A stretch of DNA of 64,000 bases from Carposina sasakii (taxonomy: Eukaryota > Arthropoda > Insecta > Lepidoptera > Carposinidae). Shown one piece after another: positions 53,056-63,513 of this stretch. The stretch is taken from assembly GCA_014607495.2 (NCBI GenBank), contig CP053165.1:1668906-1732905 (forward strand), in the 5' to 3' direction. The stretch's first letter is position 1. Every line of letters begins with the position of its first letter. The notes under the pieces were generated by a model. That model did not search any database and was not told the origin of the DNA. It saw only the letters and a list, made by a program, of their open reading frames with translations. A program made the translations under genes and the position numbers.

Positions 53056-53098
53056 GAAGAATGGCGATTTGGTATCCATTACCAAATCGCCATTCTTC
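53056..53098. repeat. Perfect 19-bp hairpin
   Basis: GAAGAATGGCGATTTGGTA pairs without mismatch with 53080-53098 across the 5-nt loop TCCAT. The flanks do not continue the pairing well. It is too short for a usual pre-miRNA. It may be a recent inverted duplication or the core of a small foldback. Confidence 0.9.
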
Positions 53099-53227
53099 GC
53101 CAGTTGATTAGATTATTATACTTATTTCTAGATTGGATTTTTTGTAGTAGATAAGTGTAAAATATAATGTTTTTTATTGACTGCTTCAGTATTTGTTATT
53201 TTTTTATTTTGCCATATATTTACATGG

Positions 53228-53400
53228 CATCATCATCATCATCTTCCTGCCCTGCTGTTATTTGGGGTCGGCGCAATATGTACTTTTCTTCAATTCATAC
53301 CTATTATCCCTCACCTCTTTACTCACTCCCAGTACATGCATATCCTCTCTCATACAGTCCATCCAACACTTCTGAGGTCTACCTCTTCCAAGTCGGTAAT
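53228..53400 (-). mobile_element. Trimer-tailed repeat, non-A type
   Basis: (CATCAT)n followed by CTTCCTGCCCTGCTGTTATT, TGGGGTCGGCGCAATATG, ACCTCTTTACTCACTCCCAG, and CTGAGGTCTACCTCTTCC. A known style of lepidopteran repeat. It covers three overlapping open frames at 53167-53424, which are not genes. Confidence 0.65.
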
Positions 53401-54324
53401 GTGATTTTGTTTTACTTCAAATAATGATTTGGAAGTTTTTATATTTTATAGCCCTTTTAATTAAGGGCAGTATATTAAACTACGTTTTTACTTTCAGAAT
53501 CACAATTTGTTGGTTTATAACTTTATACGATTGTTCCTGCTGTCTTATTATTATTATTATTGGCTATAGTAAAAAAACCGGTAAATTGTCTCGCTTATGA
53601 CATTGTACCACATTATAAGGGCGAGTACACACAATAAGGTAGGTGCCGGGAGGTGTCTCGGGCCCTCACGCCCGCCCGGAGCCCTCCTTTGATAATTTAT
53701 TATTGAAACTTCGCTTATTTTCTCTCCTTTTGTAATATTGTCCCTTTACATCTTATTTTGTTTTATAGTTCCCGAGATCTTGTTCGAAAATTTGTCACGT
53801 AGACTAATCATTTGTTGTTTAGATTCTTTTTTCGGGATTATCTTTTTTTTATGATAATGGCAATTGACGCGTTTTGTTTGAATGGTGTAATTGTTTTGGT
53901 GCTCTTTTTTAGATATTTCTGAATTTGACTCTTTACTGCTTTATTTTAAATGTATCACGAAGATATTATCCATTACATTATTCTGTTTGTAGCTACCCCA
54001 AAAGCGGCGTTGGGTTTACTCCTTAAGAAAAATATGCAATGCAAACTTTTGGTTCCAGGATTAAAAATTTTGTTTATGATGTTTCTAGGATATTCCTCTA
54101 TCCCTAAATTTTTACGCTATTTTGTGTACCTGCATAAAATAATATTCCTTGGTATTTATAAAACATTCAAGTACCAAGGCGACATAAGGAAGCCGGCGGT
54201 TTCCTGCAATGCGGGGTGTTTGACAAATTGCGGACATGGTGATGTCTTGAATCCACACTATTCAAAACCCACGATAAACACTGAAACTTTATACATCTTG
54301 TACTATAAATCGTATTTCCATCGA
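53401..54324. other. No gene seen
   Basis: A 133-codon frame (53950-54351) is the longest forward frame in the window, but its composition is that of AT-rich DNA and its end enters family R. 53640-53690 is a GC-rich patch (GTGCCGGGAGGTGTCTCGGG). Confidence 0.45.
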
Positions 54325-54450
54325 CAGTGGCGCCACGTCTATCTGACTTGAGATTATGGCCAAATCTAGCCAATGAAATCTCACGGATTTTTATCGAACT
54401 AAATATAAATTATTGGAATGATGTTTAAATTAGAAAGACACCAGCGCCAA
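54325..54450 (+). mobile_element. Family R repeat
   Basis: GTGGCGCCACGTCTATCTGA, GAAATCTCACGGATTTTTAT, CGAACTAAATATAAAT and GACACCAGCGCC match 22610-22745 in order. GTGGCGCCAC is itself a palindrome. Confidence 0.6.
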
Positions 54451-54807
54451 ATGGAATAACAGAAACGAAATGTGGTGGGCTAGAGTAAAACCTGACACCT
54501 GCATAGTGGTCGTGGATTTTATGGTGGCCATCAATGGAAATGTTAAGTGGGGGCGTAATGGACTTGAGTTGTATTTACGATTTTGTATTGGGGCAGTCGT
54601 GGGAAAGTGTGGGCACTTACTAGAAGATACTTAAGTTTATTGAATACACAAATAATAAAATTAAAACTGAAACAAAGTTTTAGTCCCTATGAATTTCTTC
54701 AATACTAAGCTGTGCTGATGCAGAGTTTTACTAGAATACATCAGCTGCATCTCATTCCGTGCATACTGTAAGAGTCGAATATGAAACTCAGGGGCTTCTC
54801 TACATAC
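54451..54807. other. No gene seen
   Basis: Unassigned. Confidence 0.5.
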
Positions 54808-54926
54808 ATACATACATAACCTCACGCCTATATCCCATAGGGGTAGGCAGAGACTACAGGATCTCCATTTAGTACGTTCCAAACATACCACTTTCACCTC
54901 ATCCACATTCATTAAATTCTTCATTC
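54808..54926 (-). pseudogene. Family K LINE 3' end with coding remnant
   Basis: Reverse strand: 54924-54859 translates MKNLMNVDEVKVVCLERTKW RS, close to the remnant at 57082-57276 (MKMLMNVDEAKELCLERTKW). The stop-proximal DNA reads CCTATGGGATATAGGCGTGA and a (TATG)n tail. It is a C-terminal end of a non-LTR retrotransposon protein, 5'-truncated. Confidence 0.65.
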
Positions 54927-55034
54927 ATACATGCATACTCTAACTGAGGCGATAAGCTAGCGACTTGACACTGCTAGTTTACAAGTCCCCGCTATGCTCA
55001 ACGGGAATCGCATAAACTATAAAAGTGGGATTTC

Positions 55035-55095
55035 TTATATGATCTTGCAGTTCTGGCTACCCCATTTTGGGAACGCAGTCATGTATGTATATGTG
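55035..55095 (+). mobile_element. Family L fragment
   Basis: TATATGATCTTGCAGTTCTG GCTACCCCATTTTGGGAACG: nearly identical to 200-252. Confidence 0.72.
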
Positions 55096-56465
55096 AAACA
55101 AAGTTTCTTCAATTCTGAGCATTCGTTAAAGGCTGTCTTTTCACTAGAGGAGAGAGAAAGGGTAATGACAAATTGCCACTTCATGAGCCCTTATCCTTAC
55201 AATATAACTTACTAGTACGTTCATGGGTACTTACAATATGCACAGACTATTTAAATCAGTTTTAATAACCAAAGATCCCTCTGTGTGATTAATAATATTA
55301 CTACTTCCCTGTCCCCATGACAATTAAGCAGAATCATGCCCATTCAATAAAGGCGTGCCTTGGACTAATTTACCTCTGGAAATGAAGTATGCACTCACTC
55401 TTATGTCTGTAAACAATTTTCGCTATTAGAAACCTTGATCTGATTTGACATTTCAATGTAACTTATTTTTACTGTCAAAATGTACATATTCATGAAATTG
55501 CGTGGGTTTTGAAATGTGTGGGCTGATATAACTTAAAATATACCCTATCTACATGGTACGCTTAATCATATTATGACCAGTTATGACAATAAAAATCTAT
55601 CTATCTATCTATATACATCATTATTTTAGTCCTTAAATAGAATCACCTGTATTATCGTTTGCTTATTTTACTATCATTGTATACTCGTATAATCAAGCTA
55701 ATGAAACAAAAGCTCAAAAGCTACAACGGTAACTTACTGTTGTAGCGTTTAGCAATAGAAGTTTCAACCAAAATTTGAACCCTTTGTACGTAAACCTACA
55801 CCAACTAGCTGCATGCAGGTTGTCAACGTTAATTTCCAATATTTCGGCATTGTTTCGCGTCTTACTGTTAGGTTAGTCCGAGGCGCGTGGGTATGAAAGG
55901 AAACTGCATTACTGTTGCCTGGTCATTCGGAAATAGCCAATAGGGTGGCGAATTGGGGTGAACGTTCACAGAATGACGATAATTGACATGGCTGGATTAA
56001 AGGCATGTAAAGAAATAGTACAATGGGGCAGGTAATGCAAAAGAAACGTTAAGTTAAATACCGCCCCCTGATTACCTAATTTGCAATAGCAAAGCCGAAG
56101 AAAAGCGACAGCGAAAATTGTACAAATTCGCCTTGAAATGTCAAAGTTCCTTCGAAATTTCATTTTACGTAATACGAATTTGACGAGCAATCAGCGATTT
56201 TCGTGCAATTCGCTATCGCTTTAATCGGGGTTGGCCTACCAGTCATTCCCGCCTCTGCAACTCCTGTGAGCCAGGATCAACAGAGGCGACCAGAAAAATG
56301 CATAACATAGCATAGAAAATCCCGGGGGACCTAACTAGCGACTATAAAGCATTAAAACTAATAGAAAAACAGAATGTGAAGTATGAAGATACGTATGCCT
56401 AATATTACATTAAGCACTGACTGACAATATTATTACAATTGAAACATACGGCTACTTTATGTTAC
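55096..56465. other. No gene seen
   Basis: Unassigned. An (ATCT)n microsatellite is at 55593-55612. No convincing frame. Confidence 0.5.
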
Positions 56466-56675
56466 CTAGGAGTTATTATGCCAATAATAAGCGTGACAAA
56501 ATTCTTTGAAGGTACGGAAATTATGCTAAGATGAAATAAGGTCATAATGATAAATCGGTCTGGAGACAGATTCAATAGAATTTAACATTTGATTACGGGC
56601 ATTAGACCAAAGTCCACATTCCCAAAGAATGTGATGGGATGTTTGTTGTATGGGACAATTGTTGGCTATGGCTTT
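56466..56675 (-). pseudogene. RNase H-type LINE C-terminal relic
   Basis: Reverse frame of 70 codons with one internal stop. It reads NNCPIQQTSHHILWECGLW, then PIYHYDLISS, stop, HNFRTFKEFCHAYYW. The pattern C-P-x-x-x-TSHHILWECxLW is the zinc-binding C-terminus of non-LTR retrotransposon polyproteins with an RNase H domain (Jockey/R1/I group); DLVSSxxNFRxFxEF is the usual continuation. One expected cysteine (CPIC) is Q here. Upstream RNase H text could not be traced. Confidence 0.75.
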
Positions 56676-57081
56676 GCTTTTGCTAGTTAGGTAATAAGGG
56701 GGCCGTATTTAGGTATTAACTATTTTAAAATTTAAAACCGCGCCATACCTTTGCTGGGTCAAATAATTTTTTATAGGTACGTTTTTATTTTTCCCCATAC
56801 GAAACAAAAACCAAGGTTTCCTACTTATTTATCACGCTAGGAAAATTCACATTTTTCTTCAAAATATTTTTAAGAAGACTAAATATATATTAATTCCATT
56901 TTTACGTTATTATAGGTACTTACTACAAGACTCAAAGCATTTTCCTATACCACAAGTCTTTGATAAGACATCAAACAAAGAATTCGCTATTGTCATAATT
57001 GTACAGAGTCATAGACTAGAAAATAACAGAATATCACTCACCATATTTCCTGTTATATTACGATTAACGAAAGAGATAGGC
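56676..57081. other. No gene seen
   Basis: Unassigned AT-rich DNA that may hold the decayed upstream part of the adjacent LINE relic. Confidence 0.4.
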
Positions 57082-57300
57082 AATGCTGGGAGAGGTCGCC
57101 CTAGATGAACCTACATAGACCAAATTGGGGATGTGCTAAAGAAAGGGCTAGTCAAGAGCACCCGAAACCGGCGAGCATGTATGAAGATGTTAATGAATGT
57201 GGATGAGGCGAAAGAGTTATGTTTGGAACGTACTAAATGGAGATCAGTAGTCTCTGTCTATTCCTATGGGATATAGGCGTGAGGTTATGTATTTATGTTA
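57082..57300 (+). pseudogene. Family K LINE C-terminal relic
   Basis: 57082-57276 is a 65-codon frame with one internal stop: NAGRGRPR, stop, TYIDQIGDVLKKGLVKSTRN and RRACMKMLMNVDEAKELCLE. GRPRxTYxDQIxDVLKKG followed by VDEAKExC is a lepidopteran non-LTR retrotransposon C-terminus known from many genomes. The 3' DNA is CCTATGGGATATAGGCGTGA and an ATGT-rich tail. Confidence 0.75.
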
Positions 57301-57805
57301 CGGTAAATAATTACATACTGCTCAAAGAAATTGGTCAGGAGTAAATAAATAACCATTTTTTGCAGTTAACTTTTTATTCAGTAGCAAGAGCGTCGTCTGA
57401 CGGTATAAGCTGGGTATAGGCTGACAATAGTAAGGGTTGAACCTTACCGCCAATTCAGAATACCTACTCTTAAACTATAACTCATAATGTTTCATATAAG
57501 TTAAGTGATCATACAAGTTTATTCATTAATGTCTCAATTACCTACATTAAATCTAGATTGTGATAATGTTTGCGTTCAAGAAAATGGTTATACCTACATT
57601 ATATTTCATACACACTTAATAGGTTAAGGACCTGTCAGATTCCCATTGTATAGAGTGGTCCTTCTGTTTATTTCTTTAATGAACGGAACACAGGAAGCCA
57701 TATCGATATCCGATATAGAAGCCTTGGAACCGAGACCCAATTCCATGCACATGCTTCAGTGAACACATACTATCAGTTAAAATGTAGATACAAGGTACAA
57801 TAATG
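57301..57805. other. No gene seen
   Basis: Unassigned. Confidence 0.5.
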
Positions 57806-58075
57806 TACAACACCAGGTATGACGTAGACACAAGGATACGTCATACGTATGTATCTACTCATACTACTGTAGCAAATATTGAATTATATCAGGCATACTA
57901 TAGGTATAATAATTCACAACACTGGGTGTGGCATTCCGAAGACACTAGGATACGTCATCCCAATGTAACAGTTTCATACGCTGCCTCTAGGCATGACGGC
58001 GTATGTACGAGTATCTACTCATACTGCTACAGCAAATATTGAATTATGTCAGGCGTTAGTATTCGGAAATTTCAA
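57806..58075 (+). repeat. Diverged tandem duplication ending in family N text
   Basis: CAACACCAGGTATGACG ... GGATACGTCAT ... GTATCTACTCATACTACTGT and AGCAAATATTGAATTATATC AGGC recur as CAACACTGGGTGTGGC ... GGATACGTCAT ... GTATCTACTCATACTGCTAC and AGCAAATATTGAATTATGTC AGGC. The unit is about 110-135 bp. The last part matches the end of family N. Confidence 0.72.
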
Positions 58076-58252
58076 TTTTCAATCGGACTCTAATATTGTG
58101 CATGATTTAAAAAAAAAACATTTTTAGATACTACATAAAAAGTAGGTAGTGGACGAACAGCAGTTGGACTTTCGTAGGTGTGATTCGCAGAAGCGATTAG
58201 CTTAGCTACGAGTACGTCTGCTATACGGATTCATGAGTAAAATGAATATCAA
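58076..58252. other. No gene seen
   Basis: Unassigned spacer with a short poly-A run. Confidence 0.5.
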
Positions 58253-58638
58253 CAGGGTGATTTTTGGTCGTCAACGTTCCCGAAAACTACGGAATCTCCT
58301 CATCATCACGATCATTTTTCTCCATGGAAGCATACCTGGGAAATGTCTGGTTTCCAAAATATTAGGGTCCAAAGTTGAGTAAATAGACTGCGTTTTTTTG
58401 CATAAATGCACATTGACGCATGTAGCAAGATTTTTTCACGAGAAATAATTAATATCTGTCTATGAAAAAAAAACTGGCATAAATACTGGACACTATAAAT
58501 TTCGCCAGATCAAGTAATTAAAAAAAAATCAAAAAAATTTATATCGTTACCCAGCACCAGTTTTTTTGTATAAACTTACTTTATTTGCTGTGTAGAGTAC
58601 GTAGCCTTCGTTAAGGGTTGCAACGAAAAAACACCCTG
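58253..58638 (+). mobile_element. Family B element, full length
   Basis: CAGGGTGATTTTTGGTCGTC to GCAACGAAAAAACACCCTG TA. The left flank reads AA instead of TA. Internal blocks are intact. Confidence 0.92.
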
Positions 58639-58664
58639 TATAGTCATATCATAATTAAACCTGA

Positions 58665-58720
58665 CTATAGGATCTCCTTCGTGGTCCTGTAGTTCTAGCT
58701 ACCTCATTAGAAACAGATGT
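58665..58720 (+). mobile_element. Family L fragment
   Basis: GGATCTCCTTCGTGGTCCTG TAGTTCTAGCTACCTCATT. Confidence 0.6.
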
Positions 58721-58769
58721 AGTTTAAGTGTTTAAGGCTTTGAAAGAGGACTTCGTCCTAAGCTGTAAG

Positions 58770-58848
58770 CCTAACACATAGGCTACAATTTATAATGATT
58801 TGAGGCTATAAAGTTTACGCGAACAAAGTCGCGAGATGCTACTAGTGC
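58770..58848 (+). mobile_element. Family H terminal fragment
   Basis: AACACATAGGCTACAATTTA, TTTACGCGAACAAAGTCGCG and ATGCTACTAGT: decayed 3' end. Confidence 0.65.
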
Positions 58849-59249
58849 GGTGGTTTTTATTTTATTATAATAATATTCTTTTACTGTTGTCGGTGGTTTA
58901 ATACAATTATAAATCCGACACAACTAATTTACCCAAACATGAATTTTTGCCGCAAAAGCAATTAAATTTTTATAAAAACAAAAACACCCGCGCCGCAGAA
59001 ACAAAATGCGGAGTATTTAAAATATTCCGGGAGTTTTGTGTCACCCGAAACAACTGGCTGAATTAACGGGTGTGAAATCTGGATTCGGGAGGAACCTCTT
59101 TTTTTGCCTGATTGTACGGGATCCGAACGTTAACTTTGCTTGTGGGTGTCGTAATAACTGATTTGAGTACGGATAGATAGATCTTTAAGCTATTACAATT
59201 AGTTTGACGTTTTTTTTTTAATCAAAATTGTATGACATACATTCACATA
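58849..59249. other. No gene seen
   Basis: 58975-59100 is mixed-composition single-copy sequence (AATATTCCGGGAGTTTTGTG) without a frame; the rest is AT-rich. Confidence 0.5.
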
Positions 59250-59635
59250 CAGGATGTAAAAAGACCACGTTGTTATTTTAATACCTCGTATTCTTTGTAA
59301 CGTAACGATCATTTTTTTCTATGGAACCAACCCTTGGAAACAAAAAAATTTTTTTTGTTTTTTTAAATCTCTTTTTATTGCAAGCAATGTATTCGATTGA
59401 CAAATGTACCTACAAAACTAACATTTTTAAATATTAATATGGTGTCTTTAAAAAAAATGTTTGTTAACTGTTTCCAGGTGGATTTATTTTAAAAAAATGC
59501 TTATATTCATATAACTTTGGACCTCAATATCTTGGAAACCCGTGGTTTCCCAGGGGTGCTCCATAGAAAAAAATGATCGTGATGTTACAAAGAATACGAG
59601 GTATTAAAAGAACAAAGTTGTCTTTTTACACCCAG
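59250..59635. mobile_element. Family D foldback element
   Basis: TA, then CAGGATGTAAAAAGACCACG; the complement of the right end is CTGGGTGTAAAAAGACAACT. Arms of about 95 bp pair through ATACCTCGTATTCTTTGTAA and CGATCATTTTTTTCTATGGA. The right half also contains CCCAGG...GTTTCCAAGATATTG-type text (in reverse) shared with family B, so D and B are related elements. Confidence 0.88.
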
Positions 59636-59639
59636 TATA

Positions 59640-59690
59640 CACGGCTCTGTTTCCGAAATGGGGTATCTAGAACTGCTGGTCCCACAGTCA
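59640..59690 (-). mobile_element. Family L fragment
   Basis: CACGGCTCTGTTTCCGAAAT GGGGTATCTAGAACTGCTGG. Confidence 0.55.
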
Positions 59691-59846
59691 CGCTTATCAG
59701 AGCGGATAGAGATTGCAACCCGGTATGTTTTTCAACCCGGCCGGGCCCGCCGGTCCCGGACGTATTGATGTTCTAGTATGAAACCTTTAAAGTATTTTAT
59801 GAAAATTTGCTTTTAAGTAAATGGGGGAAAATACAATGAATCAGTC

Positions 59847-60167
59847 TTAAGGATGATTCACGCTACAACCTGTCGCGACCGGTCCGGGCCTCGGCCGGAC
59901 CACTCATTCATGTTACACCGGGTTGTTTGGGTGAATTATTTGCACGACTATATCTGTGTTACGTGGGTTTTGTTAGCGCACCGTGCCGGAGCCGGGAAAC
60001 AATACCCACCGACATATCAACGCCGTGCCCCGACCGAGTCCCGGCGGCGCACTGCCGTGGCACGGTCGAGCCACAGTCACTCATGAATTACTTCATACAA
60101 AAAGTATACGATAATGTTAAGTACCACGGCCCGGTCGCGACACGGTGTAGCGTCAATCACCCTTTAA
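59847..60167. mobile_element. GC-rich TTAA-flanked MITE
   Basis: TTAA then GGATGATTCACGCTACAACC TGTCGCGACCGG; the complement of the right end is TTAA then AGGGTGATTGACGCTACACC GTGTCGCGACCGG. TTAA on both sides is the piggyBac-type duplication. The interior is strongly GC-rich (GGAGCCGGGAAACAATACCC, CGACCGAGTCCCGGCGGCGC) against AT-rich flanks. The two open frames (59853, 59927) lie in it and show no protein features. Confidence 0.88.
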
Positions 60168-60894
60168 TCAGTCTCAAAATCACGAGTTTTTAATACAGAA
60201 TCAGTTAGTTTCACTTATGAACGGAATAGTAACATTAGTGGTACTAATTAACTTCAAGCAAGCATTAGTATTCAGTAATTAAGTTTAGGATAGTGTAGTA
60301 GACTGTGTACTTATTTATACTTTAAAAACAATACCTAACTATGTATTTTTGTATACAGTTATTAACTGTCCCAAATAAATAAAATAAAAAAATAAAAGAA
60401 CGTGCTCGTCAATAATTCAGCAGAATTTATCAACTGCGCGATCCTAGACTATGCGTTTGAAAATTAAAATTTTGGTCGGACAATTCCGCTTTCAGTGAAA
60501 TTATAAAGCGTGCGTTTATTGGACTGGAAACTGGAAGGGTTGGACGTAGAGGTGTTCTGGATGTTTCTATGAGAGTTTTAAAAGAGTGAAAATCCCAGGG
60601 AAGCGCTATTGTCTCAGCACAATGGAATTCTAATGTCCTTTTAGAACCGTCTCGGTTAGTATAAGCGTGATGTGATTTTAATCAGATGATGGTTGATGTA
60701 ATTTTGCATGATTATAAAATTTGTGATAATTCCTGGAAATGGGTTCTGTAATAAATCTTCGGGAGAGATACACTCGTATTAAAAGTAAAATTCTAGGTTT
60801 TAAAACCGAACATTTTTTTAAGCTATGATTATGTAATTGATGAGAATGTTGACGTATTTTATACCAGCAGCCGCTACCATATTTTCCTAAATAA
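60168..60894. other. No gene seen
   Basis: Unassigned AT-rich DNA. Confidence 0.5.
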
Positions 60895-60985
60895 ATAAAC
60901 ATACCCTTCAAGTTTTAAGTTTCTTAGATCAGCTGTTTAGGCTGCGCGTTGATCCGTGTTGGTCAGTCATTCAGGACATAGTGTT
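60895..60985 (-). mobile_element. Helitron/LINE-type tail fragment
   Basis: CTTCAAGTTTTAAGTTTCTT AGATCAGCTGTTTAGGCTGC GCGTTGAT and GTCAGTCATTCAGGACATAG. It matches the tail part of 51280-51480. Confidence 0.6.
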
Positions 60986-62499
60986 ATATGTTTACCTTAT
61001 TGATCAATCAGTGGCAGGTTCATACAGGTTCATGCAGGTTCAGCACAGAGATTTATTAGCTACTAAGGTATAAGATCTCCTGTACAAAGGTCGCCCCCTT
61101 TACCCCATCGTAAAGGTTCGCTTGATTAATACCCAGTCTGCGTTATTATTAATTGATATTTCGGAGTTTACCGACTTAGAATAATGTTTAATTGCGCACC
61201 GTGAGCGTCGCTGCGGTCCGCTGGCTTGCTTTGATTGTTTGCCGTAAAATTGTCTTTGATTCCGTTTTTTAGATTCGTTTGATCGTTTGCTACGCTTTCT
61301 GGCGATGAATATAGCTTCGAATTGTTTATTGTACTGGTTAATTTTGTTTTTTTTTATTAGTCTTTGAGCACTCGCGTTTGGATTGGTAAGTAGGAAGTAC
61401 CTACTAAGCAAAATGTACTCTCACTCCCGTGTGTACAAACAAGTAAGTGGTTATTGCTTAGTTTCTTAGTAATGTCATTAGAATTCATTCGAACTTCATT
61501 TTATTTTACAGTGTTTTATTTGTTTGACAGTTTTATCTATCAAAAGATTCTTAACTATAAATTGAAAATCATTGCTTGCGATAAGTAATTCTTTATAGAT
61601 ACGGTACGGGGGTCAGTATAGTGTGACATGCTGGGTGTTTGCCACTCCGTACATTTTAGATTTTCTACTATGGAAGTCCACATTTAACTAAACGTTTAAG
61701 TTCGAAGCTTTATTTACTGAAACCTAAAACTTTATATTGCTAAACTTCGCCAGAATAACCTTAAAGGCTTACCTGTAAACCATACTATAATTGAATTTAG
61801 CCTCTTAAAGCTGAGATCAAGATCCTACTTTCGTTTAATCCTAGCAATTTATTTCTAAGCTCTGATATCAAAATTACTTCTTCGTTTACCCTTTTCGTGA
61901 TTTTTTATGAAAAAAGAATTACTTATTTAACCAAAATATTCCAGTAGTTTCTTTATTTTTTGTTGTATCTACGTCTTCACATCTCCTTTATTTAGGTCCT
62001 TACTCCATTCCGAGGACTCGCAGCCTTCTTTCAAACTAGCGGTCTTAACTTTTTATACTAAATGTGAAAGAAAATACTGTTAAGCGTAAGCACTCTCTTG
62101 TGGTTGAATTAAAATCGAATGAAAATATAATCTTAGATAAAGGCTGCCCTTCAACGAAAGATGTGCTATGTTGCGTTGCTTCGGTCCATGATGATCACTG
62201 CGTAATCAAAGCAAGGAAATGGTGAAAGGCCGCTCTATTAGCTCTCATGTGAATAGTATCAAACTACCCTCATCTAGAATATGCCATCGACGGTCGAGGA
62301 CAAGGTGATAATAGTAACAAAGCTGTAAATAGAATGGCATGATCTGGGTAGGGTACAGATAGACTAGATATGTAAGTAAGTATGAAGTAAAATTTGTGCC
62401 AAGTGAAACTACACAGGTTTAATGGCACTATTAAGCCACTTATGTAACATTTTCATAGGAATAAAAAAAATAAAAAAAGCTTTAGTTTTCCAATATGAA
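60986..62499. other. No gene seen
   Basis: Holds a 103-codon reverse frame (61411-61100) rich in K, R, N and S without recognised features. 61195-61245 (GCACCGTGAGCGTCGCTGCG) is a small GC-rich patch. Otherwise unassigned. Confidence 0.45.
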
Positions 62500-62695
62500 T
62501 ATCTAGCGGACGCTCACAGCTACGTCATATACTTACTAGGATATCCGCTATTTTGGTTTCCGTGGGAATTTTGGAAAATCATAATCTACCTTCCTGCTAA
62601 TTTCATCTGCATTGGTTAAGTAGTATTTGAGATATCGTGATGAGTGAGTGAGCGATCTTTCGTTTTTACTTAATACCTATAGATTGTTGATAAAA
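62500..62695 (-). mobile_element. Family H-like element, reverse, decayed
   Basis: ATCTAGCGGACGCTCACAGC TACGTC at the start, then TTTCCGTGGGAATTTTGG, CCTGCTAATTTCATCTGCAT and GATGAGTGAGTGAGCGATCT TTCG. It is the reverse order of the Lep1-like terminus plus tail. Confidence 0.58.
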
Positions 62696-63513
62696 CGATA
62701 CTTTTTACTACTGAACCTAGTAAGGTATTCCCCTTAAAGGCGAACGTAATAACGAGCGGGCCCTTCGAAGGGAACGGAATCCCAACTTGGCTTGCTCAGG
62801 AAATGAAGACGGCAACTTTGCCGGGTCGACCCGCCTAAGACGGGAAATTTGCGGGCAGTACTTTTGCGGATCCTAATTTATATTATCTATGGTATATCAG
62901 AGATAGCAAAGTTTTTTTTTTTTAACGTGGCGTATAGTTGGCGGTTTCATTTTGTTATTTATTTATAGGCGCCGCTGATATTGCATGTAAGTTTGTCCAT
63001 TTATAATAAAATAAAAAAATCTGTTACTAGTGATTTAGTGGCAATTCACAGCCGAAACTACTTGGGGTATGAAGTAGAAATTGCCATTTACATATATTAC
63101 TTGGGGAGTTTTTGGTTTTCCCGAAATTACGGAATAGGCACAATTTAATTTCTAAAAACCTCGGAGAAGTCGTGGGTGGCCGCAAGTAATCTATACTTAC
63201 CTAAATGTAATATTATTAGCAACATTTTTTACCAATTTATTTATAATAGTTTTCTAATAACAAAATTACAACATAAAGCATATCAAATAACCACAACAAT
63301 GGCGCATGGCCGCTGGCTGGCCATAGGTACAGCATGCTTCTGGCGCAACGCCATAAAAACTCTGAATTGGTTTGGTTTCACTTTTTATGGTATAAATGTA
63401 TACCGGACGTACCTCGACGTGTTAGGCTCTTTGCACATGAGCATACATGCAATGTCGGGTACTATTGTCAATTCATTATCTATGACAAAGACTCATGCCT
63501 TATGTATGTTATA
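62696..63513. other. No gene seen
   Basis: 62750-62880 is GC-richer with short palindromes (GGGTCGACCC, CCCTTCGAAGGG). The 113-codon frame at 63176 has no recognised features and its 3' end reaches the next element. Confidence 0.45.

Noticed and set aside
53950..54351. 133-codon forward frame
   Set aside because: Length is not unusual for one chance frame in 64 kb; composition follows AT-rich DNA, no motif is recognised and the end lies in family R.
59853..60193. GC-rich open frames of 77 and 88 codons
   Set aside because: GC-rich MITE lacking stop codons by composition; no protein features.
61100..61411. 103-codon K/R/N-rich reverse frame
   Set aside because: Low-complexity composition typical of chance frames; no domain or splice support.
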